This document shows, piece after piece, positions 33,735-44,961 of a DNA stretch of 64,000 nt. Within the stretch, counting starts at the first letter, position 1, and the number at the start of each line of letters is the position of its first letter. The notes under the pieces are model-generated. The model did no database searches and was not told the DNA's origin. It worked only from the letters and a program-made list of their open reading frames with translations. The stretch covers positions 2,317,001 to 2,381,000 of the forward strand of contig CM061062.1 of NCBI GenBank assembly GCA_030762895.1. Reading direction: 5' to 3'. This stretch comes from Sophora flavescens. Lineage: Eukaryota; Streptophyta; Magnoliopsida; Fabales; Fabaceae. Position numbers and translations under genes: made by a program.

Positions 33735-35113
33735 AAATCTGAGTTTTGATGTTAACAAAAAGGATTAAATTTGCATGACAAAATTTTAGTTGAAATCTAA
33801 CATGCTTTATCTAGTCTTACAGAAATGTTAAAAATATATAAGTTTTGAAAACCTTGAAAAGGTTTCCTTGTATCTGCTTGGACTTGGTTTGTGAACCTGC
33901 GTCCATTCATGTGGACGAGCTGCTCAAAACGAATGGTATATTTATTTATTTATATTTGAGTAGACGAGCTTAAATGTCATGTCAGTAGACGGAGATAAAA
34001 AATAACTCACTGAATTTTAGCAAGTCCAAAGACTTGATGATAGATGAGAGAATATGCCTCGTTAGTAGACGAGCGAAAAGAAAACTGCAAGTCCATAGAC
34101 TTGATTTTACCCATGAGCGTGTAGACCAGCTTTTTTTCATATAAGTTCTCATATGCTCAGTATAGCTAAGTAAATGCTACCCCAGCCACGAAGAAATATT
34201 TATTTCAAATGATTGATATTTATTTCAAATTAATGTTGGTCCTTCCTATTTGTTTTATCTGTTTTAATGCTTTGTTTCTTTGTGAGAGAAACACAGTACC
34301 ATCAATGAAATGCAAAAAGTAACATAGTACAATGGGGAAATACAAACGATCTGTACCCTGTCACCTTTACTGCTGGAATAGCGGGAATTTTCACAAAGGA
34401 GGAAAGACAGTTTTCAAGTTGCAATTGCTCAGAGCTGTGACCCTCTATTTTGTGCAAAGGTTATAACCAAGAGTACATTTCACAATGACCACGATCAATC
34501 TATCAGTCACAACGGATATTATGCATTTAATGCTATCTCTAAACGGGTATATTCAAAACAACCGTTGAAGTTTTTCAAGTGAAGAATAAGGTCACTATAA
34601 ATAGAAGACCCTCAACCACCGAAGAATAACTTTTGCGAGCTGAACTTTTGCCAATCTACAATCTCTCATTCTTTCATTCTTTCAAGAGCAAAAGTCTGTA
34701 TTCTTTAATTTGAATATTGCTGTAATATTCAACTGATCTTAAACTTTCATATCCTCACACATAGTGAGTTAGAATATAAAAAACAAACAATCTCTTTCTT
34801 AGAGTTAGAGCCTGAAGATGCTTGGTAAGAAAGGAATACTTGCAGCCCGAGAGGTGTTGAATACTTGTTGTAATATATTTGGAAAAATAATGGAGTAAAA
34901 TCTTCAAGTCGAAGGGACTGGACGTAGCTCTTACAGTTTTATTTGTTTTACTGAATGTGGGGATTTGAACTTGATTTTGTTAATCTTTTAAAAGATCATT
35001 TTGTGTGTGCTTCTGTCTTTTATTCTTTGTGTGAGAAAATAAGCTTTGAAAAAGGTTTTTTCGAAATTTATTAACAAACACAATTCAACCCTCCCTTCTT
35101 GTATTTGCCTATG
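33735..35113 (+). repeat. Sirevirus-like solo LTR
   Basis: Start is near the TTTTGATGTTAACAAAA block typical of this group's LTRs; TATAAATAG lies at 34596-34604; CTGGACGTAGC is at about 34918; the end has ACACAATTCAACCCTCC...CTTGTATTTGCC. No primer site or gag follows. Repeated GTAGACGAGC words occupy U3 (33910-34130). Borders are approximate. Confidence 0.6.
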
Positions 35114-35550
35114 TCAACTAACGAGTCGTTTGGGTTGGGTTTCAACTAGGGATGCTTTTTATGCACTTCAGTTGGCCAGGTGCATGAGTTTTAGAGCAAC
35201 TGAGTTGAATATGGACTCCAAACTAGTGCTTCATATTTTAACAGGGGAGATTATAAGGAGTGCTAGTGGGTGGAGTTTAGTGAAATAGATTCGCATGCTT
35301 TTGAATTCTGAGTGGAAGGTTTGTGTAAGTCATGTGTTTCGTGAAGCCAATCAGAATGCGGACGACTTAGCTAATTTGGGGTGCAGTTATGAGCCACAAT
35401 TGATTATCTATGAGCACCCTCTTGTTCAGGTTGAATAGGTGTTGATCACAGATGTTATGGGAGTCACTACTCCCTGTTTAGTTTCTCTGTGATTTTCTTC
35501 TTTAGGCTTACGACCCTTTGTTGAAAAAGAAAACCAACACAAATGGAAAC
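35114..35550 (+). pseudogene. LINE (L1-type) 3' end with RNase H domain
   Basis: The frame reads GWVSTRDAFYALQLAR, ELNMDSKLVLHIL and, after a stop at 35286, a block VCVSHVFREANQNADDLANLG. This is the RNase H-like domain (RVT_3) found at the C-terminus of plant LINEs; the HVFREANxxADxLANLG end is characteristic. It closes with CTTACGACCCTTTGTTG and an A-rich stretch, like LINE 3' ends. Heavily 5' truncated. Confidence 0.75.
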
Positions 35551-36779
35551 CGTTGTTGGAATTTGCTCATAAACAAGCAAGCATAGAATTTGACAAACAT
35601 TATATCAATGTTGACCTCAATCTACACATCTAGATAATGCTTAGGAATGTCAAAACTTGCATAGATGCATCATAAATCATGAGCATCCATTCAATTGCGT
35701 TGTAGCATAAACCTCAAACCTTGTTTTGCATATGATAAATAAAGAGCTTAACGAGAAAAATATATAGCAGGATCACACCTTTGCTAGTTCTCAAAAGATT
35801 TTCTGATTCCTTTGAACTCGACATTTCTAATGCAGAACACAGTTCTGGAAAACCATTATCTGCAATAAGATTGTAGACCATATACGCACTCTCTCATATC
35901 AATAGATCGAATGTCAAAGAAACATAAAATAATGTTCAAATACTAGAATCCCAAAAATTATCAGAACATGTCAACTTGGGGAGGAAGAACATTTCTTGGA
36001 AGCCTTCGCAGTTTAAGACAATCATCCTATTGAACCCACTATTATTTCCACTGGATGAAATAGTTAAACATATTCATGCACAAGCTGCACGTTCGCTCAC
36101 CTGGAATGGATTAAAGGTTAATAAATAATATCATATATAATGAATAAAAACTCAAACCAATGACAAGTACCTGGCAATAAACTAAACCTTCTCTAAATGT
36201 TTCAAACATGAACTCAACAACCCCCTTCTCTCTAATTGTCTTTATCTGTTATCTAGTCGACCACAACCCCACCACCTAAACATGTATTTACCAATAGTGG
36301 TTAAAATTAGACACGGCACAACACAAACACAACAACATGACAAAGTCTAAAATACAAGGTCTTGACATGCATATTATTAAGAAAATTTATGTAAATACAA
36401 GAACATGGCCATTTTAACAAGCATTTTGAAAAAATCGCTTCAGCTTCCTAACCAAAAGTAAGTAACAATGAACTTGAAGATATCCAAAACCAAAAAGAAA
36501 AGTTGAAGTTTAGCATCAAGAAATGAAATTCCAGCCAATTTGTTGCAAAGAAATAAGCTTAGAGTACAGGCAAGAGAACATGAATTCAAAGCACATACAT
36601 GACTTACAAGGGGAAAAAAACAAAGTGCTAGTAACTCAAGATGCAAAATTTCCCTTTGCTTATTACATAATGTTGATGTATTTCAAACTTTTTGTCATGA
36701 TTCTCTTATTTATTTTCTTTGTTTTAATATTCACCCATTAAACAACTCGTGTTTTCTAACAAGCATGTTAATCTTTGAC
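35551..36779. other. Intergenic, no gene seen
   Basis: AT-rich; no domain, no clear element ends. Confidence 0.4.
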
Positions 36780-37459
36780 CTAGTACATAAGTGGTCTATT
36801 TATAATAGCCCCACTTAAGTCTGACCTAGTTAGTACATGAGAGCAAGCTGTACACCACCTGGATGATGCGTCATGAGCCCAACCCACTTTAAAAAAGAGT
36901 CTAACACATTTCTCATAGATCCTGTTAATATGCTCTTCTGTGTGTGACCCTGTAGGTTCTCATGACGTTGGCATAATATTACATCCCATTTAATATTACA
37001 AACAGTGAGCGGTATCTAGCAACACATCACTGTTACCCAAGTAACGAGAATGCCAGTGATTTGACGTAATCTTTTCGTGACCAATGTCCATGTGCATAAC
37101 TATCCCTTTGTCCAGTTATCTATATCGAACACAAGACATAGAACGTGTCACCCTTGTATAGTTCAATATCATGTTCCTTGATACCTGAGTAGAATTAATA
37201 ATAAATGAGGTCAATATCTCATATTGACTCATTTCAGCACGACCATGTATTTTACAGTCTCACTCTATTAAGGGGCCCAAAGATACTACTCCTGCTATAT
37301 AGGAGGGACAAATCCATCTAGGTCACTCAGACCCCTCCACATAACTCGCGGAGTGCCCAATAATTGACTTTATAATCCTCCTGTTATAGATGACAGTTGA
37401 TGGTATTAAAGCACACAACTCGTGTAGGGATCATAGTGATTTCAGGTTGAACGATTACA
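36780..37459 (-). repeat. Old copia LTR fragment related to the RE1 LTR
   Basis: Shares with 21881-23282 the order of TCTATTTATAA, TGTGTGACCCTGTAGG, AATATTA repeats, AACGAGA, ACACAAGACATA, CTCACTCTAT and AGGGGCCCAA. It is more diverged than a recent pair would be. It is cut at 37459 by the 5' LTR of element D. Confidence 0.7.
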
Positions 37460-38699
37460 TGTTAAGATCACATCTTTAGGCATCTCATATTTTGATGAAT
37501 CCAAACAAAGAGTGATTTTAAGTGAATCTTGTAAAATCTACTAATATGTTTATTAAGTGTGCAGATCAATATATAAGAGTCTCATGACAAATAAACAAAG
37601 TCTTAATGATGCGTCTGTAGTATGATGCGTCTGAACATTGACTCGGTCTCTAACAAAATTCTGATCAAGTGACTGAAAGTCCCTTGCTTCAACGATATTC
37701 AAACACGACGAATATTCTCAGAAAATTTTGAATAAATAAATTCAATATCGAAAGCTCAAAGCACCATTCGCGCTCGAAGAATCTCTTTGTTACAAAAACC
37801 AAAATGAACTTTACTTGAACGCAGACCGCTTAGCAAAAATAAGGAAAGTCGTGATGCCCAAGTCTGAAAAGCAACAAATGCTGCTCTGAATCAAACTACA
37901 CTCTGATAAAGCTATGCCAACCTATACATTCAATTTGTCTTGAAGCTCACCAACGATCATAAACATTAAATGCAAAACTAGAATGACTTTATTGGCATTT
38001 ATTGATGAAGAACAAAAGAACACTCAGCTGAAGAACTCTCCTCAACGGACTTATCTCTTTTGAGTATAAATAGAAGACTTTGAAGACCATTGAATACACA
38101 CCTGAACACATTAACTCAAGCATTCAATACTCTCAAAGCTGTTAATTTCTTCATAGAAAACTTCTCTGCTCAAATCATTTGTATTTATTGAGAAGTCTTT
38201 ATTGCGATCTCACCTACCTTAAATACTTATTCTCTCTGTGAGTGTTACTTGGTAGATCTGCAAAGTTGTAATCCGTGAAGCTGCTGCTTCAGTCAAACTT
38301 TTACTGATAGTAGAGCCTGTAGAGGCTTGAAGAAATAATACTTGTTTGAGCCTGGAGAGGCTAGGTGTGCAAACAATACTTGTTAGTTGAGCCTGCGAAG
38401 GCTAGGTGTACAAATAATACCTTCTGTAACCTGATCAGTTATAGTGCTAATACTTGGTGAAGCCAAGGACTGGATGTAGCCCAAGGTTTGGGGTGAACTA
38501 GTATAAATCTCCGTGTCTCCTTTACTTAGCTTAACCTTTTCAGTTCGTTTTATTTTAACTGTGCTAACTGTGTTGAAAAGTGAATCTCCCTTTTATCAGA
38601 CGCATCTTTCTGTCTTATCGGTTAAACTGCAATGTTTTACAAAAAGTATTTAAAACATAATTCAACCCCCCTTCTAGTATTTTATATCGGTTCATTTCA
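37460..38699 (+). repeat. Element D 5' LTR
   Basis: TGTTAAGATCACATC...GGTTCATTTCA, 1240 bp. Direct pair of ATGATGCGTCTG words at about 37611-37632; TATAAATA at 38065-38072. Matches 63008-64000. Confidence 0.92.
38065..38072 (+). promoter_or_regulatory. TATA box, element D 5' LTR
   Basis: TATAAATAG, conserved in the 3' LTR at 63616-63623. Confidence 0.65.
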
Positions 38700-38702
38700 G
38701 TT

Positions 38703-38714
38703 TGGTACCAGAGC
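38703..38714 (+). promoter_or_regulatory. Element D primer binding site (tRNA-iMet)
   Basis: TGGTACCAGAGC, one change from the standard TGGTATCAGAGC, 3 bases after the LTR. Confidence 0.8.
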
Positions 38715-38771
38715 TTAACCTCTAGGTTGACACTTAACAGTGTTGAGGAAAGATCCTGTTGAACAGACATC

Positions 38772-40400
38772 ATGACAGCTGGAGCTAGCACAAGCGGAAG
38801 CCACACTGGAGAAGGAGCATCTATGGATAGACCTCCCTACTTTGATGGAGAAAACTACATTTATTGAAAAGAAAGATTTCAATGGTTTATCATGTCAACA
38901 AATTTTGATTTATGGCATATTATCATTGATGGTCCCTACATACCAAAGAATGATGATGACACTGATAAACCAAAAGCTTGGTGGACTGCAGGAGAAAAGA
39001 CTAAGTGGGAGCTAAATCATAAAGCAAGGTATTCCTTGATGTGTGCTCTCAGTCAGTAAGAATTTGAAAAGGTCCATGCATGTGGATCTGCTAAGGAAAT
39101 CTAGGATACTCTCGAAGTTACTCATGAAGGAACAACAAAAGTGAAAGAAACAAAGATAAACATGCATGTACGAAAGTATGAGTTATTTATCATGGAAGAA
39201 GGAGAAAGCATTGCTCAAATGATAGGAAGATTTCAGACTATCACAAATAATCTGAAGTCACTGGGAAAATTCTATACCAATACTGAGAAAGTTGGCAAAA
39301 TTCTAAGAAGTCGACCCAAACAGTTGAGACCTCTAGTTACAAAGAATAACTCAAGCCAAAGATCTCACAACGCTTCAAGTGAGTGATCTACTTGGAACTT
39401 TACAAGTTCATGAGCAGGAGCTGAAAGAAGATAGCTCAAATAAGAAAGGAAAAACCATTGCCATCAAGGGAGAAAAAGGATCTTCAAAAGCTCTAAAGGT
39501 TGTAGAATCAGATCAAGAGTCAGACGCCTCTGAAGAAGACTCTCACAATGATGATGAAATGTCATTACTGACTAGAAAAATGAGAAAGTTATGGAAGAAG
39601 AAGAATTTCAGAAAGGATAGACCTTTCAAGAAGTTCAACAAAGAAAATTTCTTCAAAGAGAACAATAGTTTTGACAAAAGCTTTATTTTATGCTATGAAT
39701 GCAAGAAGCCAGGACACTTCAATTCTGAATGTCCTCAGTTGCAAAAGCCACCCTTCAAGAAATTCTACAAAAAGAAAAAGAAAGGGATGATGGCTACTTG
39801 GGAAGATCTAGATGGCAGCTCATCTGATGATGATGCAGAAGGTGAAGAAGCAAATCTATGTCTCATGGCAGATGCTGACTCAGACTCTAAGGTAATTTCC
39901 GATTTTAAGAATTTGCAAGATGCCTATGATGAATTTATTGAGGAATCTAACTGCTTAACTAAGGCTTTTAGAATAATTAAGAGGCAATATGTGAAACTCC
40001 TAAAAGAGCATGAACATAAGACTCAAGAGTGTGACAAACTGTCTCAGGAAAATAGTAAGCTTAAAGCTGAAAGGCATAAGGCTAAGATCACAGTTGAGGC
40101 GCCACAATATGAAGAAGTTGTTAAACTTCAATAGAAGATAGAAGAGCTCACCTCTGATCTTGCCCGTTTTGTCAATGGAAGAGATAACCTAACTAAGTTG
40201 TTAGCAAGTCAGAGAGCCTCTCTTGAGAAAACTGGCATAGGATTCATTAACTAGACTCATCATAAAGTATCTAACAAGGTCTTAAGGCAAAAACCTGAAA
40301 CTCTTTATGATAAAGTCATTACTTACAAAAGTAGTTGTAAAAATTATGGAAAAACCGGACATATCACGTCTAAGTGTATTCACACAAGAAAGAAGTTGTC
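38772..40400 (+). pseudogene. Element D gag
   Basis: ATG at 38772 opens with Ser/Gly-rich text, then RPPYFDGENY, the UBN2 gag domain (DLWHIIIDGP, WWTAGEKTKWELNHKAR, INMHVRKYELFIMEEGESI). At least three in-frame stops (about 38865, 39057, 39102) replace residues that are Trp or Gln/Lys in the family. A shift near 39380 leads to a long C-terminal frame (39379-40134) with zinc knuckle CYECKKPGHFNSEC, a Lys-rich tract and a coiled coil. A second knuckle, CKNYGKTGHITSKC, lies at about 40336-40380. Dead copy. Confidence 0.88.
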
Positions 40401-40468
40401 ACAAACTTCAAGAACTAACAAAAAAGGACCCAAAAGAATATGGGTACCTAAAGCTTTGATTATTCCTA

Positions 40469-40700
40469 TTGCAGATATCCTTAATAGGACAAAAAGCACA
40501 CCTATCATGGTACCTGGACAGTGGCTGCTCACGACATATGACAGGAGAAAAGTCTATGTTCCTAGACCTCCAACCTAAAGAAGGTGGACATGTTACCTTC
40601 GGTGGAAATCAAAGAGGAAAGGTCATCGGGATAGGTAAAATTGGTGGGAAATCACCTCTACCATCTATCTCTAACGTTCTTTTAATTGAATGATTAAGAC
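40469..40700 (+). pseudogene. Element D aspartic protease
   Basis: WYLDSGCSRHMTG at about 40510-40550 contains the DSG active site, followed by GGHVTFGGN and GIGKIG, the copia protease (gag-polypeptide-linked) order. A stop follows at 40691. Confidence 0.85.
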
Positions 40701-41789
40701 ATAATCTGCTAAGCATAATTATGTGATAATGGATATAATGTTTCCTTTACTAAGAATGCATGCGTAGTCAAAGACACTAATGGCAAAGTTCTCTTTTCAG
40801 CAAACAGGCAACAAAATCTTTATACGATTGATCTAACTGAATTGACAAATCAAAATGTGACTCGTTTTGTGTCAAGAGAAGATGAAAGATGGGTAGGGCA
40901 TAAGAAGCTAGGTATCTAAGCTTCAGAAGTATAGACTTGTGAAAGGTCTACCTGATATCTAGCTTTAAATCCAAGAATCTAGTATCTTCCTCTAGACCTT
41001 TACAGTTGTTGCATATGAATCTGTTTGGTCCAGTTAGTGTTGCTAGTAAGGCAGGAAATAAATATGGTATTGTCTTAGTCGATGATTATTCTAGATATAC
41101 ATGGGTACTCTTCTTAACCCACAAGGATGAGTCATTCAAAATGTTCTCTATATTCTGTAAAAAAGTTCAGAATGAGCAGGGATTTTGTATCTCATCTATC
41201 AGAAGTGACCATGGGGGAGAGTTTGAAAATGAGCATTTCAATACATTATGTGAAGGGAATGGTATCTCTCACAACTTTTCTGCTCCTAGAACTCCTCAGC
41301 AGAATAGAGTAGTGGAAAGTAAGAACATATCTCTACAAGAGATGGCCCAAACAATGCTCAATGAAAACAAACTCCCAGAGTACTTCTGGGCTGAAGTAGT
41401 AAACACTACTTGTTATGTACAAAACAGAATATCGATAAGACTGTTCTTGAACAAAACTCCCTATGAATTGTAGAAAGGTAGAAAACCCAACATTTCTTAT
41501 TTCCATGATTTTGGATGTGAATCCTTTATTCTAAATACTAGAGATCAACTTGGAAAGTTTGACTCAAAAGTTGATAAGGCTATATTCCTTGGATATTCTT
41601 ATACTTCTAAAACTTTTAGAGTTTACAACTCTAGAACAAAAGTGGTTGAAGAATCTATTCATGTCAAGTTTAATGATGGCTTAAAGACTAATAAGAAATT
41701 ATCAGATCTTGAAGATGATCTTGAAGGATTGGATCTTGGAAGACAAAGCATTAAGACTAAAGATGACTTGAAGAATGAGGATTTAGAAT
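40700..41789 (+). pseudogene. Element D integrase with pre-integrase region
   Basis: 40700-41000 is a broken pre-integrase part. The core (41006-41473) has HMNLFGPVS, VDDYSRYTWVLFL, IRSDHGGEFEN and PRTPQQNRVVESKN. The first catalytic Asp of the HxDLxGP box is Asn here; the second Asp (SDHGG) and the Glu (VVES) are kept. A stop at 41471 separates a further frame with GCESFILN, FLGYSYTSKTFRVYN. The frame runs into the CACTA insertion at 41790. Confidence 0.85.
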
Positions 41790-42324
41790 CACTACAAAAA
41801 GAAAGTTGTTTAGCGACCGAAAATAGTGACCGGATTTTTTGGTTGCTTTTGGCGACCGATTATAGGATCTACATGAAAGACTGATTAGAGTTAATACTGC
41901 GACCGAAATAGAGACCGAAATAGAGCGTAGCAGGGTTATCGGTCGCTATTTCAGTCGCTAAATAAAGGAAATTAAAAGTCAGAAATTTTATGCCTTTTTA
42001 GCGACCGAATTAAATGCAGCGGTTAAATTTTATTTCCATTTGCGACCGATATCAATTCGGTCTCTAAACGGCGCGTAAAAAAATTAAAACAGCGCGTGTT
42101 AGCGACCGATTTAAAAAATCCGTCGCTAAATTTATGAATTTAAATTTTGAAATGGCACTCTTGCGACCGAATTAGCAACCGAAATATTCGGTCGCTAAAA
42201 ATTAAAATCCCTAAAAACGCAGAAACCTCTTTCTTCTTCCATTTCGCGATCTCTCTTCCTCTCTCTCACTCGATCTCTCTTTCTCTCCTCCGGCCACCAC
42301 GGTTTCGCGATTGTTGCCCCTCCT

Positions 42325-42395
42325 CCGACCACCACCATCACGGTAAGCTCTCCTCTCTCTCTCTCTCTCCATCTCTCTCTCTCTCTATCTGTTTC
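42325..42395. repeat. (CT)n tract in the CACTA interior
   Basis: CTCTCTCTCT runs at 42352-42370 and 42373-42388. Such tracts are common in plant 5' untranslated regions, which fits a captured gene 5' end. Confidence 0.75.
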
Positions 42396-42783
42396 TAACT
42401 TTTTCTCTCTCAGTTCCCTCCTTCTCTGCACGGCTACCACCGGCGCCGGCACCACCAGAGTAGCGCCGTCGCCCTCCTCCTTCTCGGGTATGTTTTCGTC
42501 TCTCCTCGCCTCTATCTCTCTCTCTATATATTTCTCTGGTTTGTGCATTTACTATGTTATTACAACATGTACAATATGCTCTGTATTTACTTAATCCATG
42601 CTCTCTGAAACTTAATTAGATCCCCATTTACTTAGTTCGCATTCATGGTTTCATGTAACTCGGTCATATCTTTATCTAGGCATTAGTTCAGGTATATAGT
42701 TTTCTGTAAATGCTTGTTTTTTTTGTCTATAGCTCAATTCTGAGCTTTCTGTATAAATAATACAGCATTGATTTGGGGGGAAG

Positions 42784-42903
42784 ATGGTGATGGATTTGAT
42801 TGATGAAAGAGAGAATGAGAAAGATGGGTTAACCGAGGAGGAAGATGACGGTGTTGAACTTCAACCACCTAGTCCTCCCATGTATCTTGTAGTAGCAACA
42901 TGA
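42784..42903 (+). CDS. Short acidic ORF in the CACTA interior
   Basis: 39 codons from ATG at 42784 to TGA at 42901. Acidic with TEEEDDGVELQPPSPP. No family recognised. It may be a first exon of the captured gene or a chance ORF. Confidence 0.3.
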   Translation: MVMDLIDERENEKDGLTEEEDDGVELQPPSPPMYLVVAT

Positions 42904-43977
42904 CTCGGGGTTAATGGAACTGGTTTTGATGATGTGTTTGGATCTCATGACTTGACCAGTTTTGATATATATATTTGATCCTGTAACATCCCGATTTTTC
43001 GCTGCTTCTAATATCGGAACATCCTATAACTTGAACTTCATTGCTTTATTGCTTACTACTGAGAAGAGCTACTTGTGTATTTCATGTGAGTTGTGAGTTG
43101 TGATGATCATTTGTTTTCATATGTCATTATTTAATCACTCCTATTAGGATTAGGAAGCTCTCATTGAGAAAGCACGAGAAATCTGTTTTTGTAACTTTTT
43201 TTTGAATGCATTGAAATATCAAAAGTCAAGACTGTGAGATTAGAATTGATGTTTACTTGAGCCACAGAATGCCATTGCTGCCTGTGAGACTGCGAAACAT
43301 AAACAGGTTTTGGTTTTTTGTTGATTGTTGACATGTTGTATAATTTAAACTTTAAAGCCTCAAAGCACCCATCTGCATTGTAATTTCTGGTCTGTTTATC
43401 TTTCCATATCTTGGCTGAATTTATGTCTTTGAAGGCTGTTCATTGTTCATCACATGATTGCCTCGGGAATATCTCATAATAGTATGATCTATAGCCTCTG
43501 TGATGCAGCTGTTTACTTGCTGTGAATAATGAAGGATTAAGTATAGGGTTAGATAAAATGAAGGGCTAGGCACAGTTTGCCAGGCACATGCATGACGTGC
43601 CGTCATCATTCAAACATTATTCACATTAGAAAGCAGCTTTGTACACAATATTATGAAAGCAACTCTGGTTTTCTACTCATTTGTTTCACTAGGAAATGGA
43701 GCTTTCCAGAAATAGTTGTTGATGACCATCCTTACTAGGTTATCTAGGCACTTCCGGTAGGAAAAGTCCTCTCTGTGACCATCGTTCAAAACGACGAAAA
43801 AGCATCTGCTTTCCTGAAAACTACTATGTTTGCTAATCTGTAAAGTTGCACGTGAAGTTGTATTTCTTTGTTCTATTTTAACATGCTAGTATGCTACATG
43901 GATCTTTCCATCTTTTCTTATTATCACTTGATGAAGTTTAGACATATGACTTGTTTTCCTTATCGTTTTATCAGAAA

Positions 43978-44367
43978 ATGGATCCGACTAAATGTTTTGA
44001 GACAACCAACCATATAGACCAGGTACAGTATCTCATCAACTTAAGAATAATGATCGGATTCACGTAATGATGGTTAAGGCATAAACTAATCATTTACTAA
44101 ATTGTTCTTGTGTATTTGCAGGATTTGATTTCAATCCCGCGATCATTCTACCGTCGGTGGGGACAACAAATACTGCGTGTTGTGACTATTGAAGACAAAA
44201 GCGGAAATTTGTTCAATGGGAATATAGTAATCCATGAGTATCGCCCATATTTTGCAACAGATACAAATGGTATCAGGGAGTTGTATTTGTTGTCCACTGG
44301 TGCATTGACAAAGTTTAAGTACCTTGGGGGTTCTCGCTTCTACATGTTCATCCCTTTGGAAGATTGA
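43978..44367 (+). pseudogene. Captured B3-domain-like gene fragment
   Basis: Two exons: 43978-44022 (ATG start, 15 codons) and 44122-44367, with a GT-AG intron at 44023-44121. The protein of 96 residues has SIPRSFYRRWG near residue 18, TIEDKSGNLFNGNI in the middle, and FKYLGGSRFYMFIP at the end. This order matches the plant B3 DNA-binding domain (REM/VRN1-like), but it is shorter and I could not compare it by search. The exon-intron form suggests capture of genomic DNA, not of cDNA. It may be transcribed from within the transposon. Confidence 0.55.
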
Positions 44368-44961
44368 TGAGTTTTGATATTTTGATTATGACTTATTGAC
44401 TGTGGTGTATTTTTATGTTTTGATCCTTAATTAGTACATTATTAAACTTTGTTTTATATAAACAATTATTAAACTTGCGTTAATTAATGTATATGTTTTC
44501 TTGATCATATTGACTGTGGTGTTTTGGATCGTTAGTACATCATATTTATGTTTTCTATTTATTCAAAAAAAATATTGGTGTATTTTGTTTATATCAGAAA
44601 TTAAAAATCAATGGGGTAATAGTTGAAAAACAAAATTTGGTCAGTAGGATTAAGTTACAGGAAAATTTTTAAAAAAATTCAAAATTTGCGACCGAAATAG
44701 CGACCGAATATCGGTCACCAAATTAGGTGAGCTGAGCATGCGACCAACTATACCGACTGAAATATATAATTTTGTGATCGAAATATCGGTCGCAAATTTG
44801 CGACCGAAATACAAGTTCGGTCGCTAAACATTTAGCCACCAGGGTTTCTGGTACCCCCTTAATTCGGTCGCTAATTCGGTCGCTAAACTATATAGCAACC
44901 GAATTATCATGTTTAGCGACCGAAATCTTCGGTCGCTAAATAGGTTTTTTTTGTAGTGAAT

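Larger units (their letters stand above)
41790..44958 (+). mobile_element. Non-autonomous CACTA (En/Spm) transposon carrying a gene fragment
   Basis: Left end CACTACAAAAAGAAAG, right end inverted CACTACAAAAAAAACC. The 3-bp duplication AAT lies at 41787-41789 and 44959-44961. Subterminal arrays of GCGACCGAA and its inverse TTCGGTCGC fill 41808-42200 and 44690-44940, the usual transposase-binding arrangement of the superfamily. No TNPA/TNPD-type transposase is encoded. The interior (42200-44400) resembles a host transcription unit with introns. Confidence 0.93.

Noticed and set aside
42195..42548. 117-residue minus-strand ORF rich in Arg and Glu
   Set aside because: Antisense of the (CT)n leader tract; low-complexity artefact.
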